A DNA stretch of 13,873 bases from Cloacibacterium sp964530915 (lineage in GTDB: Bacteria; Bacteroidota; Bacteroidia; Flavobacteriales; Weeksellaceae), in the NCBI GenBank assembly GCA_964530915.1, contig CAZHCK010000066.1, positions 1 through 13,873 on the forward strand, in the 5' to 3' direction. This document shows positions 8,501-13,828 of the stretch, piece after piece; the stretch's first letter is position 1, and each line of letters opens with the position of its first letter. The position numbers and the translations under genes were made by a program. A model generated the notes under the pieces. That model saw nothing but the letters and a program-made list of their open reading frames with translations. It did not search any database and was not told the origin of the DNA.

Positions 8501-8755
8501 TTGCAATGGGAAAAGAAGAAAACTTCGATTAGAGGAAATTTTAGCTTCATCAACAATGATTTCAAAGGAAATGCATTCAGTATTGTAGGAAACCAAATGC
8601 TCGATGGTTTAAAACCTGGCAAAAACCAGGTATGGAGTGTTATTTTTCAACAAGCATTAAACTCTTTCCTTCAACTCAACGTGAATTACGAAGGTAGAAA
8701 TTCTGGCGATAGAACAATTCACATTGGAAGTGTGCAAGTTCGTGCTTCATTCTAA
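5522..8755 (+). CDS. Large predicted outer-membrane beta-barrel protein, function unknown
   Basis: A 1077-residue exported protein that I cannot name. It starts at GTG: this is the only start that keeps the whole signal peptide (residues 1-20, MTKKLLFFLILMSAFWAKAQ), as the first in-frame ATG (codon 12) would cut it in half. Residues 80-300 hold conserved-looking blocks: GDLNAKGSIIRGITFGNNQG, GVEGNQGPYRLNGKNGE (from 216) and GSEQVFIDG (240-248), then RGENQDYTINYNTGEITFT. That last pattern (DG, RG, DY, Y, GEI, FT) recalls linker modules in large Bacteroidota surface barrels such as SprA, but this protein is far shorter and I do not call it SprA. Residues 770-781 (DYNGDGTQQLDE) have the spacing of an EF-hand-like calcium loop. 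The remainder is alternating beta-strand sequence ending VQVRASF, with a terminal Phe typical of barrels folded by BAM. The stop is 23 bases before dusB. Confidence 0.87.
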   Translation: MTKKLLFFLILMSAFWAKAQIFTWKNPNLPAQDSLKTDSIVSKKLNSEFFKKDTANFVWKEKKILYDESVLVKKNSRSQILGDLNAKGSIIRGITFGNNQGQSVQSSMDMQIAGKLSKDVSILASISDHNLPIQADGYTQTLQEFDKIYLQLNIKDKSILKAGHLDLQDDQTYFGKYQRRSMGIGFQTNFGKNNKTFLDFSAGVARSEFHRIRFQGVEGNQGPYRLNGKNGENFITILSGSEQVFIDGILMKRGENQDYTINYNTGEITFTSFRPIFKQNFITISYNYTNRNYNRFIVTSSVKHQTEKLKLSFDAFLENDNKNAPLSLNLSKEDEQILANAGNNQDLMLAPSAVVTEYDVNKILYKLVQNPQGNYYEFSTDKTETLYNVSFTYFGVGKGDYKLKQSTNNGRVFEFVGTGNGDYSALRKLPSPQKSQVFSTSAEYTFNKGKIGGDFSLSNYDVNLFSSKNNDQNTGFAGRIFGNKIFTKNNWNGTVGAEFQRISSQFHILDRINDVEFSRDFNLTQEFNQITQNRLIFSFLNQWKNNNFINYKLNYLNEKQSYNGIKNDLDFKFLKKNTETKGNLSYLNTTSNFQDTQFARGNVSTEFLGKKGSWSFGGSFEHNQKNFNQTKTLDVTSFSWKEVFVQKRIGDSLRTKLLAKSYFRTNDSVRNNSLKKMNNILGLMLESQLIRTEKTQLSTLVHYRKFFYENELKTQFNSDFVIGNIQYNQQFFKNGMRLQAFYELGNGQEAQREFQYLKVTDGQGIYKWTDYNGDGTQQLDEFEIAEYSDLAQYIRVYTNTVKYTPSNKNKLQLSLSVNPYIVFNSDNQFLRRWNFNISLNAQNSFFKEDRVLEFNPFKTENNQILKNQNLLFSVLFNPTDKSGWNGNYRFIDNQNLVNANFSIEKKNTQTHLVNFGYWFNKNLRADWENQLQNYQSSSQLFKTRDYTLNIYETKPKLVYKLSESIQTEVSTAYKIKDRKDGEEFLKTFDATGTLQWEKKKTSIRGNFSFINNDFKGNAFSIVGNQMLDGLKPGKNQVWSVIFQQALNSFLQLNVNYEGRNSGDRTIHIGSVQVRASF

Positions 8756-8766
8756 ATCGTTTTGCT

Positions 8767-8774
8767 TATTTTTG
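8767..8774 (+). promoter_or_regulatory. Possible -7 element giving a near-leaderless dusB transcript
   Basis: TATTTTTG matches TAnnTTTG and ends four bases before the dusB ATG, so transcription from it would begin at or next to the start codon. It sits inside an inverted repeat, TTTTGC-N8-GCAAAA (8760-8779), that touches the ATG. No good -33 match is seen, so read-through from the upstream gene is equally possible. Confidence 0.35.
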
Positions 8775-8778
8775 CAAA

Positions 8779-9774
8779 ATGGTAAAAATAGGCAACATAG
8801 AACTTCCAGATTTTCCGCTTTTATTAGCACCTATGGAAGATGTGAGCGATCCTCCTTTCCGTAGATTGTGCAAATTACACGGTGCAGATTTAATGTATTC
8901 AGAGTTTATTTCTTCTGAAGGCTTGATTCGTGACGCAATGAAATCTAGGAAAAAACTCGATATTTTTGATTACGAAAGACCTGTTGGAATTCAGATTTTT
9001 GGCGGCGATGAAGAAGCGATGTCACTTTCTGCCAAAATTGTAGAAACTGTAAATCCTGATATTGTAGATATCAACTTCGGTTGTCCCGTGAAAAAAGTAG
9101 TTTCAAAAGGAGCTGGAGCTGGTGTTTTGAAAGATGTAGATTTGATGGTTCGATTGACGAAAGCCGTTGTAAATTCTACACATCTTCCCGTTACTGTAAA
9201 AACGAGGTTAGGTTGGGATGTTGACACCATTAACATTGAAGAAGTTGCACTGAGATTACAAGATGCAGGAATTAAAGCGTTGACTATTCACGCAAGAACC
9301 AGAAGCCAAATGTACAAAGGTGAAGCGGATTGGGAATATATTTCTAAAATCAAACAAAACCCTAATATTGAAATTCCAATTTTTGGAAATGGCGACATCG
9401 ATTCTCCCGAAAAAGCTTTGGAATACAGACAAAAATATGCTTGTGACGGAATGATGATTGGTAGAGCTGCGATTGGTTATCCTTGGATTTTTAATGAAAT
9501 TAAACATTTCTTTGAAACGGGAGAAAAATTACCAGAACCTACCATTTCAGACCGACTTCTTGCCGTAAAACAACATGGAGAATGGAGTGCAGAATGGAAA
9601 GGCGAAAGATTGGGCTTGATAGAAATGAGACAGCATTACAGCAATTATTTCCGTGGAATTTCTCATTTTAAAGAATTTAAAACCAAATTTTTACAAGTTT
9701 TAAGCTTGGAAGAATTTTATCAATTGTTAGAAGAAACGGAAGAATTTTATAAAAACAAAATCGAAATTTTATAA
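8779..9774 (+). CDS. dusB: tRNA-dihydrouridine synthase, DusB type
   Basis: A 331-residue flavoenzyme that reduces uridine to dihydrouridine in the tRNA D-loop, using FMN and NADPH; it is cytoplasmic. The TIM-barrel signature is complete: LLLAPMEDVSDPPFRRL (14-30) lines the FMN pocket, DINFGCPVKK (97-106) carries the catalytic Cys102, KGAGAGVLKD follows (110-119), VKTRLGW (140-146) contains Lys141, TIHARTR (169-175) contains His171, and IFGNGDI (201-207) and IGRAAIGYPW (227-236) bind the FMN phosphate. Length is normal for the family, and a helical tRNA-binding tail (about 255-331) is present. The exact target position (U17 for Escherichia coli DusB) is assumed from the family, not visible. 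The gene lies 23 bases after the barrel-protein gene and 54 before xth, and may be partly co-transcribed with both. Confidence 0.95.
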   Translation: MVKIGNIELPDFPLLLAPMEDVSDPPFRRLCKLHGADLMYSEFISSEGLIRDAMKSRKKLDIFDYERPVGIQIFGGDEEAMSLSAKIVETVNPDIVDINFGCPVKKVVSKGAGAGVLKDVDLMVRLTKAVVNSTHLPVTVKTRLGWDVDTINIEEVALRLQDAGIKALTIHARTRSQMYKGEADWEYISKIKQNPNIEIPIFGNGDIDSPEKALEYRQKYACDGMMIGRAAIGYPWIFNEIKHFFETGEKLPEPTISDRLLAVKQHGEWSAEWKGERLGLIEMRQHYSNYFRGISHFKEFKTKFLQVLSLEEFYQLLEETEEFYKNKIEIL

Positions 9775-9783
9775 ATTTAATTC

Positions 9784-9816
9784 AATCCTTCAAGGAATTA
9801 AAATCCTCAAAGGATT
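9784..9816. repeat. Tandem pair of small related hairpins after dusB
   Basis: Two similar elements, AATCCTTCAAGGAATT (9784-9799, the last base partly shared with an A run) and AATCCTCAAAGGATT (9802-9816), follow each other. The second forms a 6-bp stem (AATCCT/AGGATT) with a CAA loop; the first only a 4-bp stem. There is no strong T run, so termination would be weak. A short dispersed intergenic repeat or an RNA-processing site are alternatives. Confidence 0.4.
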
Positions 9817-9828
9817 ATTTATATAACT

Positions 9829-10593
9829 ATGAAAATCATCTCTTATAACGTAAACGGAATTAGAGCAGCTTTTACCAAAGATTTTATCGGTTGGTTGCAA
9901 GTTGCGAATCCTGATATTATCTGCATACAAGAATCTAAAGCTGGAAATGACCAAATAGACATCGAAAGTCTGGAGAAAGTAGGTTATAAAAGTTATTGGC
10001 ATTCTGCGTTGAGAAAAGGCTATTCTGGAGTTGGAATTGCGAGTAAAATAGAACCAAAACATGTAGAATACGGTTGCGGAATAGAACATTATGACAACGA
10101 AGGTAGAATTATAAGAGCAGATTTCGAAGATTTTTCGGTGCTTTCTGTGTATGTTCCGAGTGCTTCTAATATTGAACGATTAGACTTTAAACTTCAGTTT
10201 GCCGAAGATTTTCTAGAATACATTAAAAATTTACAGAAAGAAATTCCAAACTTGGTGATTTGTGGAGATTTTAATATCTGTCATGAAGAAATAGACATTC
10301 ACAATCCGAAAGGTTTAAAAAATACTTCAGGATTTTTGCCTGTAGAAAGAGAATGGATGACAAAATTCCTAAAAGAATGTAATTTGATTGATAGCTTTCG
10401 CTATTTGCATCCAGATAAGCAAGAATTCTCATGGTGGAGTTACAGACAAAATTCTAGAGCGAAAAACTTAGGTTGGAGATTAGACTACCATTTCATCACA
10501 AAATCCCTTGAAAACCAATTGGAAAGAGCTTTGATTTTAAAAGAAGCTGTACACAGTGATCACTGTCCAGTTTTCGTTGAAATTAAAATTTAG
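9829..10593 (+). CDS. xth: Exodeoxyribonuclease III (ExoA/Xth family AP endonuclease)
   Basis: A 254-residue base-excision-repair nuclease that cuts at abasic sites and degrades duplex DNA 3'-5' with a divalent metal; it is cytoplasmic. All catalytic motifs of the exonuclease III/APE1 fold are in place: YNVNGIR with Asn7 and Asn9, the metal ligand Glu35 in IQESK, Tyr108 in YVPS, Asp147 and Asn149 in GDFN, SWWSYR at 201-206, Asp219 in WRLDYHF, and the Asp244-His245 pair in SDHCP. Length is normal and there is no signal peptide. ATG 9829 is the natural start, as the protein begins directly with the first beta-strand (MKIISYNVNG). The gene lies between dusB and the 261-aa gene, with about 55 bases on each side and no convincing promoter box of its own, so it may depend on upstream transcription. 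Confidence 0.96.
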   Translation: MKIISYNVNGIRAAFTKDFIGWLQVANPDIICIQESKAGNDQIDIESLEKVGYKSYWHSALRKGYSGVGIASKIEPKHVEYGCGIEHYDNEGRIIRADFEDFSVLSVYVPSASNIERLDFKLQFAEDFLEYIKNLQKEIPNLVICGDFNICHEEIDIHNPKGLKNTSGFLPVEREWMTKFLKECNLIDSFRYLHPDKQEFSWWSYRQNSRAKNLGWRLDYHFITKSLENQLERALILKEAVHSDHCPVFVEIKI

Positions 10594-10648
10594 GTTAAAA
10601 AATTTTTATTTTTCATGGAAAAAGTTTACTTTTAGTTAACTTTTTACT

Positions 10649-11434
10649 ATGAAAACGATAATTGAGGGAATAAAGAAAGAAATAAAGAATCATCAGAAGG
10701 TTAAAAACAGCGTTCTGAAAGATGTTGTATCTTGGAAGAGAACTCATTACATTTTATTGTCCGAAATTGTTTCGCAAGAATTATCTCAATCAAAATTTTT
10801 ACAAGGAGAGAGGAAATTTGAACTCGGAAATACCATTTCGTACATTACCCTCCAAAGATTTTTCGATAACAGTTATAAAGCTTCTGCTTTAAACGACTTA
10901 CGCTTCATCAAAACCTTAGATAAATTATGTATTTTCTTAGGTCATTATGACCTTAATGAATATATATTGAATAGTAAAGAATTAACTATTTCTGATGATG
11001 ATTCTGAACAAATAGAACCTTACCGAAAAATCATTGAAACTTTTTGTCAAAATGAGTTTAAAGCCATCCAAAAACTCCCTGAAATTGATTTAAGCGATAT
11101 TTATCCTTATGTTTTCGAAGATTCTGCTATTCTAAGGAGAATTAAGGAATATATGAAGAGATACAAAGATGCAGAATACCATTTTGACTTCGACTATGAG
11201 TTTGCAAAGTTTGAATTATTGGATTGTGAACTTCTTTCAGACGAAGAAGATTTAAAAGTGCTAAAAGCACATGAATTTTGGGATTTAGTTTTGAAAACAG
11301 CAGAAAGTAAAGTTTTCTTTTATAAAGTGATGAATTTCCAAACTTATTTCCTTAAAAAAGACCAAGATATGCAATGGAAAATATGGGACAACTATAATCC
11401 TAACCTTCAAAGAGTGATTACTACTTATGTATAA
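10649..11434 (+). CDS. Unrecognised cytoplasmic protein; possible HTH-like plus NTF2-like domains
   Basis: A 261-residue protein of unknown function with no signal peptide or membrane segment. Residues 1-108 are helical and basic. The stretch NTISYITLQRFFDNSYKASA then LNDLRFIKTLDKLCIFLGHYDLNEYI (61-106) resembles the helix-turn-helix-like segment of Bacteroidota proteins in which a recognition-like helix (TLQRFF) precedes a 'TLDKLxxFLG' helix; this is a weak call. An acidic linker (114-124) follows. Residues 125-255 look like an NTF2/SnoaL- or ARC6-like alpha+beta cone: a long helix with FCQNEFKAI, then HEFWDLVLKTAESKVFFYKV (208-227), NFQTYFLKKD (229-238) and MQWKIWDNYNP (241-251), the usual paired strands ending in a Trp-Lys-Ile strand. 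A ligand-sensing regulator is one guess; a scaffold protein is another. It is last in its plus-strand run and is followed at once by a terminator. Confidence 0.82.
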   Translation: MKTIIEGIKKEIKNHQKVKNSVLKDVVSWKRTHYILLSEIVSQELSQSKFLQGERKFELGNTISYITLQRFFDNSYKASALNDLRFIKTLDKLCIFLGHYDLNEYILNSKELTISDDDSEQIEPYRKIIETFCQNEFKAIQKLPEIDLSDIYPYVFEDSAILRRIKEYMKRYKDAEYHFDFDYEFAKFELLDCELLSDEEDLKVLKAHEFWDLVLKTAESKVFFYKVMNFQTYFLKKDQDMQWKIWDNYNPNLQRVITTYV

Positions 11435-11508
11435 AAAACCAACTTATAATAAGTTGGTTCATTTTTTAAGATCATTTGTGTTTTTCTCCAAACTAACAAC
11501 TGTTAGTT
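11432..11508 (-). ncRNA. Candidate small RNA (about 75 nt)
   Basis: A minus-strand unit has all three parts of a small RNA gene. A promoter-like pair lies at 11544-11514. A perfect 8-bp inverted repeat (arms AACTAACA and TGTTAGTT at 11491-11508) would fold as the 5' hairpin. A strong intrinsic terminator at 11459-11437 ends in six U. The transcript would be about 75 nt with an A-rich single-stranded middle (about 11462-11490). A 16-codon ATG frame inside overlaps the terminator and looks accidental. Alternatively, the palindrome is an operator and the terminator serves only the plus-strand gene. Confidence 0.4.
11437..11459. terminator. Intrinsic terminator of the 261-aa gene, usable on both strands
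   Basis: AACCAACTTAT and ATAAGTTGGTT are perfect 11-base arms around one base; in practice about nine pairs form with a short loop. It begins three bases after the stop at 11434 and is followed by CATTTTTT on the plus strand. On the minus strand it runs directly into six T, so it could also end a minus-strand small RNA. Confidence 0.88.
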
Positions 11509-11513
11509 CAACG

Positions 11514-11544
11514 CAAAGATGATCATTTTTTAAAAATTTACAAA
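11514..11544 (-). promoter_or_regulatory. Promoter-like -33/-7 pair for the candidate small RNA
   Basis: On the minus strand TTTG (11544-11541), a 19-base spacer and CATCTTTG (11521-11514) match the Bacteroidota consensus TTTG-N19-TAnnTTTG with one mismatch (C for the first T of the -7 box). No protein gene follows on this strand before the terminator at 11459-11437. Transcription would start near 11508, at the edge of the palindrome. Confidence 0.45.
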
Positions 11545-11580
11545 AAAGACAACAAACTTAAAATGAACTTATGTTGAAAT

Positions 11581-11607
11581 AAAAAAACCACCTTAAAAGG
11601 TGGTTTT
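11581..11607 (-). terminator. Intrinsic terminator of the RlpA-like gene
   Basis: AAAACCACCTT and AAGGTGGTTTT pair perfectly around a two-base centre, realistically a 9-bp stem with a short loop. On the minus strand the stem runs into T7. It starts six bases after the stop codon at 11613. Confidence 0.9.
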
Positions 11608-11612
11608 AATCG

Positions 11613-11981
11613 TTAATCGACAATTTCATATTCTATAGGAATAGTTCCAGAACTATGATCACCAATTTCATTAAAAGCTGCTTTTGTCATATCAAAAGCT
11701 CTAGTTCTATGAAATGGACCTCTGTCATTAATTCTAACTATAACAGATTTTCCTGTTCTTAAGTTAGTAATTTTTACTTGCGTTCCAAATGGTAATCTCA
11801 TATTCGCAGCAGTAAATTTTGTGTTATCAAAAACTTCACCGCTTGCGGTTTTTCTACCGTTAAATTTATCGTGGTAGAACGATGCAAAACTTGTTTTAGC
11901 ATCATTGGTATTATATTTGAAAGAATATAGACCAAGAGTTGAAATCATCATTATGATTACGAGAATTGCTCTTTTCATCAT
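11613..11981 (-). CDS. Short RlpA-like double-psi beta-barrel protein
   Basis: A 122-residue exported cell-wall protein; RlpA proteins act on or bind peptidoglycan lacking stem peptides. Residues 1-21 (MMKRAILVIIMMISTLGLYSF) are a signal or membrane-anchor segment. The start could be either of two adjacent ATG codons. Residues 31-120 form a single double-psi beta-barrel with the RlpA signatures: ASFYHDKFNGRKTASGEVFD (33-52), TAANMRLPFGT (57-67), NLRTGKSVIVRINDRGPF (73-90) with the putative catalytic Asp86, and RAFDMTKAAFNEIG (94-107). The usual TAAH motif reads TAAN here, so the conserved His is replaced by Asn60. Since that His is thought to take part in transglycosylase activity, this protein may bind glycan more than cleave it. 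It lacks the C-terminal SPOR domain of the long proteobacterial RlpA, so I give no gene symbol. It has its own promoter and terminator. Confidence 0.93.
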   Translation of the reverse strand: MMKRAILVIIMMISTLGLYSFKYNTNDAKTSFASFYHDKFNGRKTASGEVFDNTKFTAANMRLPFGTQVKITNLRTGKSVIVRINDRGPFHRTRAFDMTKAAFNEIGDHSSGTIPIEYEIVD

Positions 11982-12011
11982 TTTGAATATTTTTTGTGGG
12001 TTTTACAAGCG

Positions 12012-12043
12012 CAAAGTTATCATGAACCTCTTTTAGCACACAA
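12012..12043 (-). promoter_or_regulatory. Promoter of the RlpA-like gene
   Basis: On the minus strand the -7 box TAACTTTG (12019-12012) matches TAnnTTTG exactly. A partial -33 element, GTTG (12044-12041), lies 21 bases upstream. The predicted leader before ATG 11981 is about 25 bases and has an A6 tract but no Shine-Dalgarno sequence. The TTAACA array begins directly upstream of the -33 element. Confidence 0.6.
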
Positions 12044-12049
12044 CCAAGT

Positions 12050-12166
12050 TGTTAAATTTTCTTAATTTTATGTTAAAAATTTGTTAAACAACTCTCTCAA
12101 CTACCTATCCATGGGAAATGACAAGAAATGTTAAAAAATGTTAAAAAATATGTTAAATTTGTTAAC
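12050..12166. promoter_or_regulatory. Array of seven TGTTAA (TTAACA) motifs with phased A-tracts
   Basis: TGTTAA occurs seven times on the plus strand, starting at 12050, 12071, 12082, 12129, 12139, 12151 and 12160. Read toward the RlpA-like gene it is TTAACA. Spacings are mostly near 10-12 bases or multiples (21, 11, 47, 10, 12, 9). Two A6 tracts at 12133-12138 and 12143-12148 are exactly 10 bases apart, so the DNA should be intrinsically bent. It may be an upstream activating region or a cluster of regulator sites. Otherwise 11982-12339 holds only the promoter, a terminator and one inverted repeat, and I see no gene. Confidence 0.4.
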
Positions 12167-12238
12167 ATTATTAACTATTTGACGCATTGTTTTTTATCAA
12201 TTCAAAAACATTATAAACAAAAACAATTGAATAAAATC

Positions 12239-12265
12239 AAAAAAACCACCAATTAATTGATGATT
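12239..12265 (-). terminator. Probable terminator of rimO
   Basis: On the minus strand AATCATCAATT pairs with AATTGGTGGTT using two G-U pairs, then continues into T7. The pairing works only in the minus-strand RNA (C-A mismatches on the other strand), which fits termination of rimO about 75 bases after its stop. AT-rich, so of moderate strength. Confidence 0.6.
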
Positions 12266-12277
12266 TTTTATTTTTAC

Positions 12278-12307
12278 TTACATTAATTTAAATTTAACTT
12301 AATGTAA
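12278..12307. repeat. Inverted repeat in the rimO 3' region
   Basis: TTACATTAA and TTAATGTAA are perfect 9-base arms around 12 bases of AT sequence. It lies 33 bases beyond the rimO stop, between it and the probable terminator. In RNA it would be a weak AU hairpin that might protect the 3' end. No T run follows it. Confidence 0.35.
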
Positions 12308-12339
12308 ATTTTATGTTTTTCATAAAGAAATAAGAAATA

Positions 12340-13644
12340 TTATTCTGCAATTTCACCATATAAATCGAACTCTTCTGCGGAAGTAATTTTAATATTAACG
12401 AACTCACCAATTGAAATATAAGTGTCTTTTGCTTCCACTAAAACCGTGTTATCTACATCTGGCGAATCATATTCTGTTCTTCCCACGAAATAATTCCCTT
12501 CTTTTCTATCAAAAATACATCTGTAGGTATTCCCGATTTTTTCTTGGTTCTTTTCCCAAGAAATCTGAGATTGTAATTCCATAATTTCTTCTACTCTTGA
12601 CTGTTTTACCTCTTCTGGAACATCATCTTCTAACACATAAGCACTTGTATTTTCTTCATGAGAATAGGTAAAACAACCCAATCTATCAAAACGTTGCGTA
12701 CGAACCCAATCTTTTAATTCTTGGAACTTTTCTTCAGTTTCACCAGGGAAACCAACGATTAGCGTAGTTCTAATAGCCATATCTGGAACTTTCTCACGGA
12801 ATTTATCCAATAAAGCATTGGTTTTTTCATAAGTAGTTCCACGCTTCATGGCTTTCAGAATTTCTGTATTAATGTGCTGAAGCGGAATATCTATATAATT
12901 ACAAATTTTAGGCTCTGATTTAATCAATTCTAATACATCTTCTGGAAAACCCGAAGGAAATGCATAATGCAAACGAATCCATTCTATTCCTTCTACTTTT
13001 ACCAATTCCTTTAATAAATCTCCTAATGCTCTTTTCTTATATAAATCTAAACCGTAATACGTTAAATCTTGAGCAATTAAAATCAATTCTTTAACGCCAG
13101 ATTTTGCAAGTTTTTGTGCTTCTATGACTAGGTTTTCAATTGGAGTAGAAACATTACCTCCTCTCATCAAAGGAATGGCACAAAATGCGCAAGGTCTATC
13201 ACAACCTTCAGCGATTTTAAGGTAGGCATAGTGTTTTGGAGTAGTAGTTAAACGTTCTCCTACTAATTCATGTTTATAGTCTGCACCTAAATGTTTTAAT
13301 AAAATTGGTAAATCTCTAGTCCCAAAATATTGGTCTACATCTGGAATTTCTCTGATTAAATCTGGCTTATATCTCTCTGAAAGACAACCTGTAACGAAAA
13401 CCTTCTCTACTTCTCCCCTATTCTTAGCTTCTACAAAATCTAGGATAGTATTGATGGATTCTTCTTTGGCATTATCGATAAAACCGCACGTGTTAATCAC
13501 TACGATATCTCCACGTTGTTCGTGTACGACATCTTTGCCGTTTGCTTTGAGTTGTCCCATTAAGACTTCTGAGTCGTAGATGTTTTTTGAACAGCCTAGG
13601 GTTACGATGTTAATTTTTTTTTTGCCTACAGATTTTGTTCTCAT
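12340..13644 (-). CDS. rimO: Ribosomal protein S12 methylthiotransferase RimO
   Basis: A 434-residue radical-SAM enzyme that adds a methylthio group to the conserved aspartate of ribosomal protein S12 (Asp89 in E. coli numbering), in the cytoplasm. The three parts of methylthiotransferases are present. The N-terminal UPF0004 domain carries the auxiliary 4Fe-4S cysteines Cys18 (LGCSKN), Cys53 (NTCGF) and Cys87 (TGCLSE). The radical-SAM core has Cys148, Cys152 and Cys155 in EGCDRPCAFCAIPLMRGG, plus the later SAM-core stretch IVGFPGETEEKF. The C-terminal TRAM domain (about 368-434) binds the substrate. CAIPLMRG and IDIPLQHIN favour RimO over the tRNA enzyme MiaB. Length is normal for RimO. The usual RGK after PLM reads RGG, a small deviation. 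The promoter is its own and no gene overlaps it. Confidence 0.97.
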   Translation of the reverse strand: MRTKSVGKKKINIVTLGCSKNIYDSEVLMGQLKANGKDVVHEQRGDIVVINTCGFIDNAKEESINTILDFVEAKNRGEVEKVFVTGCLSERYKPDLIREIPDVDQYFGTRDLPILLKHLGADYKHELVGERLTTTPKHYAYLKIAEGCDRPCAFCAIPLMRGGNVSTPIENLVIEAQKLAKSGVKELILIAQDLTYYGLDLYKKRALGDLLKELVKVEGIEWIRLHYAFPSGFPEDVLELIKSEPKICNYIDIPLQHINTEILKAMKRGTTYEKTNALLDKFREKVPDMAIRTTLIVGFPGETEEKFQELKDWVRTQRFDRLGCFTYSHEENTSAYVLEDDVPEEVKQSRVEEIMELQSQISWEKNQEKIGNTYRCIFDRKEGNYFVGRTEYDSPDVDNTVLVEAKDTYISIGEFVNIKITSAEEFDLYGEIAE

Positions 13645-13688
13645 GTATGATAATTGATGGATGGTAAGTATTGAATTATTTAAGGTTG

Positions 13689-13721
13689 CAAATTTATGAA
13701 ATTAAAAAGGAACTTTAGAAA
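13689..13721 (-). promoter_or_regulatory. Promoter of rimO
   Basis: On the minus strand the -7 box TAAATTTG (13696-13689) matches the Bacteroidota consensus exactly, with TTTC (13721-13718; consensus TTTG) 21 bases upstream. The predicted leader before the ATG at 13644 is about 40 bases. Confidence 0.55.
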
Positions 13722-13756
13722 AGAGTTTTTTTGAGGTAAAATTTGTTTATTCATTT

Positions 13757-13811
13757 CATGCACTTTTCATGCACTATCTATGCTTTATCTATGGAGTATC
13801 TATGGCTTTGA
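13757..13811. repeat. Five-copy degenerate 11-bp tandem repeat
   Basis: Five consecutive 11-base units fill 13757-13811, with consensus YATGSNNTATC. Units 1 and 2 begin CATGCACT; units 3 to 5 begin TATG; units 2 to 4 end in TATC. The repeat is non-coding, begins 35 bases upstream of the rimO -33 element, and lies next to the nested inverted repeats at the window edge. The 11-base period is close to one helical turn. Confidence 0.65.
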
Positions 13812-13828
13812 GGTGATGGTGTGTCGTC

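Noticed and set aside
6236..8622. Short open frames on either strand inside the 1077-aa gene, including a 76-codon plus-strand frame at 7314
   Set aside because: They overlap a continuous reading frame without frameshift and have no domain pattern of their own.
8991..10089. Minus-strand open frames within dusB and xth
   Set aside because: Both sense genes have complete catalytic motifs over these stretches, so the antisense frames are shadows.
10594..10648. Promoter of the 261-aa gene (TACTTTTA near 10627)
   Set aside because: It differs from TAnnTTTG in the last base and has no TTTG at the right distance; not strong enough to list.
11434..11484. A 16-codon peptide gene inside the candidate small RNA
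   Set aside because: It runs through the terminator stem, has no supporting start context, and its length is expected by chance.
12050..12166. Replication origin with DnaA boxes
   Set aside because: The repeated unit TGTTAA is not TTATCCACA-like, and no dnaA, dnaN or other origin neighbour is present.
13757..13811. CRISPR-like array
   Set aside because: The units are 11 bases, contiguous and without spacers, and no cas gene is present.
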